A stretch of DNA of 36,827 nucleotides from an uncultured Eubacteriaceae bacterium (lineage in GTDB: Bacteria > Bacillota > Clostridia > Lachnospirales > CAG-274): positions 1 through 36,827 of the forward strand of contig CAMTZM010000024.1 of the NCBI GenBank assembly GCA_947086655.1, given 5' to 3'. Positions within the stretch are counted from its first letter, which is position 1; each line of letters starts with the position of its first letter. Shown here one piece after another: positions 33,587 through 36,827 of this stretch. A program made the position numbers and the translations under genes. The notes beneath the pieces were generated by a model, which was not told the DNA's origin, did no database searches, and saw nothing but the letters and a program-made list of their open reading frames with translations.

Positions 33587-33660
33587 GGCGGAATAGCTCA
33601 GTTGGCTAGAGCATTCGGTTCATACCCGAAGTGTCGGCGGTTCAAATCCGTCTTCCGCTA
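33587..33660 (+). tRNA. tRNA-Met (CAU anticodon, elongator)
   Basis: 74-nt cloverleaf 7 nt after tRNA-Val. Acceptor GGCGGAA with TTCCGCT (terminal G-U), anticodon arm TTCGG-TTCATAC-CCGAA, T arm GGCGG-TTCAAAT-CCGTC (one G-U), discriminator A, no CCA encoded. The paired first acceptor position and the lack of three G-C pairs at the anticodon loop favour elongator Met over initiator. A lysidine-modified Ile form is less likely given its similarity to Firmicute elongator Met. Confidence 0.92.
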
Positions 33661-33665
33661 TTTTT

Positions 33666-33710
33666 GAACTGTGGTCTGACTGGATTCGGTTGGGTTGCGG
33701 TTCTTTTTTT
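33666..33710 (+). terminator. Terminator of the tRNA operon
   Basis: GAACTG (33666-33671) pairs with CGGTTC (33698-33703, one T-G), extendable with wobble pairs, followed directly by T7. Confidence 0.65.
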
Positions 33711-33732
33711 ATTTAAAAAACTATTAAAATAT

Positions 33733-33793
33733 AAAAAGGCAAAACCATATATACATTCAAATTCATTTTATAGAATAATATGGTTTTACCTTT
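33733..33793 (-). terminator. Terminator of the XRE/SLOG operon
   Basis: A 16-bp stem (33735-33750 with 33778-33793); the only + strand mismatch becomes a G-U pair in - strand RNA, and T5 follows on that strand (33733-33737). Confidence 0.7.
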
Positions 33794-33888
33794 AAAAAAA
33801 TCAGTGAAAATATTTTTAGACAGTATATTTTTTTATACAATTTTAATAATATATATAAATTTTTAAAATATGCTATAATAAAATTTTT

Positions 33889-34389
33889 TTATAAATAAGG
33901 ATTAATTATAATTACTGTAACTCCTTTTTTTGATGCATAATCTACTGTTTTGGCGGTATTGCCTCCGGGAACGCCGTTCCATAGAGCAAGAATTAAATCA
34001 GATTTATTAGCCATATATATATTTCTTTTTTTCATACAGTTTTTTGTATATAAAGAATTTGTTATGTATTTCTTTTTATCGCACATGGACAAAATTTTTT
34101 GATAATTAATTTTATTTTTTTCTTCCCAATACATATCCTGATTATAGCATGCAATAGCGGCTTCTAAAATTATATTTTTATATTTATTTTTTAATTCTAT
34201 TACAATAGAGGCACAAAGCTGGTCTGACCCTACTGATAAACCGCTTATAAAATAATTAATGGATTTCTCCTCAATAAGATATATTATTTTATCTTTTATT
34301 TTATCTTTTAATTTAATATACTGAGGGTCTTTTTTACTCTTATAATGCGGCAATCTTGTACCTATAAGCGTGGCGGTTTTTACCTCCAT
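33889..34389 (-). CDS. SLOG-family protein (DUF1273 / YpsA-like)
   Basis: A 166-residue Rossmann-like protein with the DUF1273 pattern: start ATLIGTRLPHY, the nucleotide-site segment FISGLSVGSDQLCASIVIEL, RNIYMANKSDLILALWNG, PGGNTAKTVDYASKKG and final hydrophobic strand VTVIIINP. SLOG proteins bind nucleotide-derived ligands or cleave nucleotides; B. subtilis YpsA has a role in division and stress. AAAGGAG precedes ATG on the - strand. It lies 28 nt after an XRE repressor gene, so the two form a small operon. Substrate unknown. Confidence 0.85.
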   Translation of the reverse strand: MEVKTATLIGTRLPHYKSKKDPQYIKLKDKIKDKIIYLIEEKSINYFISGLSVGSDQLCASIVIELKNKYKNIILEAAIACYNQDMYWEEKNKINYQKILSMCDKKKYITNSLYTKNCMKKRNIYMANKSDLILALWNGVPGGNTAKTVDYASKKGVTVIIINPYL

Positions 34390-34417
34390 ATAAATTTTCT
34401 CCTTTTTTAAGATTTTT

Positions 34418-34750
34418 TTATGTTTTATTTTTTGGAACTTTTAGCATTGAATCAACAATTAAGTAAATAATTGTAAGCTCATTTGATGAGCATTTTATAA
34501 GTTTCTGTTCTACTTTTGTAAGCAAAGATTTATTTTTTAATTCTTTGTGGAAAAAAATGTCGTCAATTGACATATTTAATTCCACAGCAATATTGTATAA
34601 AGTAATTACTGATGGCAGTCTTCGTCCGGTTTCAAGGTAACGAATATATGTTGATGAAACATCTATTATTTCAGCCAGTTTTTCTTGTGTTAATCCGGCA
34701 TCTTTTCGTGCTGATTTAATTGCTTTTCCAATATTTTTTTCAATTATCAT
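34418..34750 (-). CDS. XRE-family transcriptional regulator
   Basis: A 110-residue protein with an N-terminal HTH of the Cro/CI type: IGKAIKSARKDAGLTQEKLAEIIDVSSTYIRYLETGRRLPSVITLYNIAVELN (residues about 7-60). A short helical C-terminus (about 70-110) probably dimerises it. AAGGAGG lies 10 nt before the ATG on the - strand; a closer ATG in another frame ends after two codons. The upstream DNA carries repeated ATTATC boxes, a likely autoregulatory site. Single-domain XRE plus SLOG gene could be a chromosomal regulatory pair or a relic of a mobile element. Confidence 0.9.
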   Translation of the reverse strand: MIIEKNIGKAIKSARKDAGLTQEKLAEIIDVSSTYIRYLETGRRLPSVITLYNIAVELNMSIDDIFFHKELKNKSLLTKVEQKLIKCSSNELTIIYLIVDSMLKVPKNKT

Positions 34751-34832
34751 AACATACAGACCTCCTTAGAATTATCATACAGATAACATAAAGGATTTGA
34801 AATTATCTAATAGTAACTATTTATCATTATCT
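34743..34832. promoter_or_regulatory. Cluster of ATTATC boxes upstream of the XRE gene
   Basis: ATTATCAT (34743-34750, covering the start codon), ATTATCAT (34771-34778), GATAA inverted (34782-34786), ATTATCT (34802-34808) and TTATCATTATCT (34821-34832). Five or six copies in 90 bp fit repressor half-sites, though the region is AT-rich. Confidence 0.4.
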
Positions 34833-34883
34833 ATATGTTATGAATTTTTATATTATATAGTAAAAACAAGCAATAATAAGCGC

Positions 34884-34943
34884 AAAAAAAATCATAAAAA
34901 ATCAAAATTGTTTGAATTTTACAATTCTGTTTTTTATGATTTT
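34884..34943 (-). terminator. spoIVA terminator
   Basis: A 14-bp perfect stem (34888-34901 with 34930-34943) with an inner AATTG/CAATT stem, starting 10 nt after the spoIVA stop and followed on the - strand by a T-run. Confidence 0.8.
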
Positions 34944-34953
34944 CTATATTTTT

Positions 34954-36432
34954 TTACAACAAAATACAAATAAGTCCGCCGCTGCCTTCGTTTATAATTT
35001 TTTGTAATGTTTCTTGGAATTTTATTTGAGCTTCTTCCGGCATACGGTAAAGCTTACTTGATAATCCATCATTTACAAGTTCATGAAGTGATTTTCCAAA
35101 TATATTGTATTCCCATATTTTTGAACCGTCAGACTCATATTGTTCATTAAGATAATCCATAAGTTCTTTGCTTTGGTTTTCACTTCCTACAATTGGAGCA
35201 ACTTCTGTTTCAATATCAGCTCGTATAAGATGTATACTTGGAGCTATGGCTTTCATTTTTACTCCATATTTTGAACCATGTTTTATAATTTCAGGTTTTT
35301 CAAGCTGCATTTCGTCAAGGGATGGAGTTACTACTCCATATCCTTTTCGTTTAACTTCTTCAAGTGCGTATTTAATTTTATCATATTCTTTTTTTGCAGA
35401 AGCAAGAACTTTAATTGTTGATATAAGTTCATAATCACTGTCTATGTCCATACCTGTTGTTTCACTTAATATGTCGTAAAAAAGATTATCGTTTAGAGAT
35501 GCTTCAAGTTTTGCAGTTCCTGTTCCGGGATTAATTGTGTCAACGTAAGATTTTTTTACGTATTCATTTGTATTAAATGTGTCTAAATGTTCTTTTACCT
35601 CTCTAAGTTTTGTTACATGCTTTAAAAGTTCTCTTGATGATTTTATAAGCGCCTGTTTAAGCCAATGGTCTATATGTAATGTTTCAACCCATTTGGGAAG
35701 ATTTATTTTTACTTCAAGTATAGGAAATTCAAAAAGTACTTTTTCCAATATTGAGTTTATATCTTCAGCTTTAAGCTGTGCACAATTTACCGGTATTACA
35801 GGCACTTTATACTCTTGTACAAGGGATTTTCTTAATTCTTCTGTTTCTCCGGCAAAAGGTTTTGTTGTATTAAGAAGCATTACAAACGGCTTATTTATTG
35901 CTTTTAATTCATTTATTACACGCTGTTCGGCTTCAATATAATTTTCTCTTGATATGTCGGTAATTGAACCATCGGTTGATATTACTATTCCGATTGTAGA
36001 ATGTTCGTTTATAACTTTTTTTGTTCCTATTTCTGCAGCTTCTGAAAAAGGGATACGATTTTCAGACCATGGGGTTGACACCATTCGTGGTTTTTCTCCG
36101 TCCATATGTCCTTCAGCTTCGGGAATGAGATATCCTACACAATCAATCATTCTTACTTTAAAACTTACGTTATCATCAAGACTTATTGATACGGCTTCAG
36201 CCGGTACAAATTTTGGTTCTGTCGTCATAATTGTTTTGCCGGCAGCACTTTGAGGAAGTTCATCCTTTGTTCTGTCACGGCTATATGTATTATCAATATT
36301 CGGAAGTACAAGTAAGTCCATAAATCTTTTTATGAATGTGGATTTTCCGCTTCTTACAGGTCCAACAACTCCTATATATATATCGCCGCCGGTTCTGTCG
36401 GAAATATCTTTGTAAATATGGTAATTTTCCAT
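34954..36432 (-). CDS. spoIVA: Stage IV sporulation protein A
   Basis: A 492-residue ATPase that polymerises on the forespore surface and forms the basement layer of the spore coat; also needed for cortex formation. Walker A is GPVRSGKST (residues about 24-32) near the typical start MENYHIYKDISDRTGGDIYIG; next come the MTTEPKFVP and MIDCVGY segments, the central region and the C-terminal SpoVM/SpoVID-interacting end closing with GGLICILL. Length equals that of known SpoIVA. AGGAGG lies 7 nt before the ATG on the - strand. It marks the genome as endospore-forming. Transcription should be by sigma-E in the mother cell; I could not place a convincing sigma-E promoter in the 110-nt leader. Confidence 0.97.
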   Translation of the reverse strand: MENYHIYKDISDRTGGDIYIGVVGPVRSGKSTFIKRFMDLLVLPNIDNTYSRDRTKDELPQSAAGKTIMTTEPKFVPAEAVSISLDDNVSFKVRMIDCVGYLIPEAEGHMDGEKPRMVSTPWSENRIPFSEAAEIGTKKVINEHSTIGIVISTDGSITDISRENYIEAEQRVINELKAINKPFVMLLNTTKPFAGETEELRKSLVQEYKVPVIPVNCAQLKAEDINSILEKVLFEFPILEVKINLPKWVETLHIDHWLKQALIKSSRELLKHVTKLREVKEHLDTFNTNEYVKKSYVDTINPGTGTAKLEASLNDNLFYDILSETTGMDIDSDYELISTIKVLASAKKEYDKIKYALEEVKRKGYGVVTPSLDEMQLEKPEIIKHGSKYGVKMKAIAPSIHLIRADIETEVAPIVGSENQSKELMDYLNEQYESDGSKIWEYNIFGKSLHELVNDGLSSKLYRMPEEAQIKFQETLQKIINEGSGGLICILL

Positions 36433-36541
36433 AAAAAAACCTCCTATGATTTTTAATGAACGCTTGTATAAGCGCTTTTTATATTTATATATAAAAATTG
36501 GTATAGTTTATTTATATGTTCATTTGCGATTTATATTACGC

Positions 36542-36582
36542 AAAAAGGCCATGTGGATTAGCCTTTATTTTACCACATGACC
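36542..36582 (-). terminator. Terminator of the Asn/Ser/Cys-rich protein gene
   Basis: On the - strand GGTCATGTGG pairs with CCACATGGCC (10 bp, one G-U), loop 16 nt, followed by T5. It separates the partial gene at the window edge from spoIVA. Confidence 0.8.
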
Positions 36583-36593
36583 CCTTTGTAAAA

Positions 36594-36827
36594 TTATCTG
36601 CAGCCGCAAGAGTTATTGTTTGAATTATTTGAATTGTTTGAACAGTTATTATTGCAGCAGCCGCATGAGTTGTTGTTGCTATTGCTATTGCCCTTATGAG
36701 GGATATTATTGCTTATTCCGGCAAGAAACTCAGGTTTCTGAGGTGGTGAGAATACGTCCATTGGGAAATCAAGGTTTTCAAAGAAATCACATGGGCTTAT
36801 TGATGCAGATTCCTCACATTCTTCCGG
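36594..36827 (-). CDS. C-terminal part of an Asn/Ser/Cys-rich protein (5' end outside window)
   Basis: 77 codons are visible in an open frame running to TAA (36594-36596); the start is beyond the window. The first half is acidic and ordinary (PEECEESASISPCDFFENLDF, ending PQKPEFLAGI). The last 40 residues are low complexity: Asn and Ser with clusters SCGCC and SCGCR, six Cys in all. Such Asn/Cys-rich tails occur in spore coat or surface proteins and cross-linkable peptides. It lies just upstream of spoIVA in the same direction, but a terminator stands between. I do not recognise the family; a spore coat role is an inference from composition and neighbour. Confidence 0.65.
   Translation of the reverse strand, partial: PEECEESASISPCDFFENLDFPMDVFSPPQKPEFLAGISNNIPHKGNSNSNNNSCGCCNNNCSNNSNNSNNNSCGCR

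Noticed and set aside
33480..33660. tRNA genes as evidence of an integrated element
   Set aside because: No integrase gene, no duplicated tRNA 3' end and no compositional break were seen nearby.
36461..36474. CGCTT/AAGCG hairpin as a terminator
   Set aside because: Only 5 bp, in the spoIVA leader, and facing the wrong way for any visible gene.
36433..36545. Sigma-E promoter for spoIVA
   Set aside because: TATACAAG (near 36465-36472 on the - strand) resembles the sigma-E -10, but no -35 at the right distance was found.

Overview
The window is very AT-rich, uses standard stop codons, has strong AGGAGG-type ribosome binding sites, and carries spoIVA, a GerMN-domain protein and a PBP5-type carboxypeptidase. 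With the VTC/DUF4956 pair and a DUF6465-type small protein this points to an endospore-forming low-GC Firmicute of class Clostridia, probably Lachnospiraceae-like. The lineage is inferred from gene content, not from a marker tree. The content looks chromosomal: I see no prophage, insertion sequence, CRISPR array or rRNA.

Left part (1-5.3 kb, + strand): a sensory neighbourhood with a hemerythrin / CheX-like / receiver protein, a MarR-type repressor with its own strong promoter, and a chemoreceptor followed 11 nt later by a small lipoprotein with a covalent-FMN motif. A convergent terminator separates it from a DEAD-box RNA helicase with a DbpA-type RNA-binding tail (- strand, 5.4-6.9 kb). Then come uppP (undecaprenyl-diphosphatase), a VTC-domain + DUF4956 pair with overlapping reading frames, and a cytidylate-kinase-like gene with its own promoter (7.3-10.6 kb, + strand).

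Middle (10.6-20 kb, mostly - strand): a DUF6465-type small protein, a two-OB-fold SSB-like protein, a small Mur-ligase-like remnant of unknown role, a large addA without addB beside it, a divergent PgaB/IcaB-type polysaccharide deacetylase, ilvE, and a D,D-carboxypeptidase.

Right-middle (20.4-33.2 kb, + strand): comEA, a two-component system, a double-GerMN membrane protein, comEC, holA, corA and topB lie close together or overlap. The usual comEA-comEC neighbourhood is therefore split by a regulatory pair and a sporulation-type protein. After these come an Lrp/AsnC regulator overlapping an aminotransferase by 4 nt, then a zinc sirtuin.

Right end (33.2-36.8 kb): a structured repeat, a consensus promoter driving tRNA-Val(UAC) and tRNA-Met(CAU), then on the - strand a SLOG/DUF1273 protein with an XRE regulator, spoIVA, and the C-terminal end of an Asn/Ser/Cys-rich protein cut by the window edge.

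The most unusual items are: a three-copy intergenic structured repeat sharing the core CTCYGTCGGTTAAA (near 2.75, 7.0 and 33.3 kb), the hemerythrin/CheX-like/receiver fusion, the chemoreceptor plus flavinylated-lipoprotein pair, the truncated Mur-ligase-like protein, and the insertion of a two-component system and GerMN gene between comEA and comEC.
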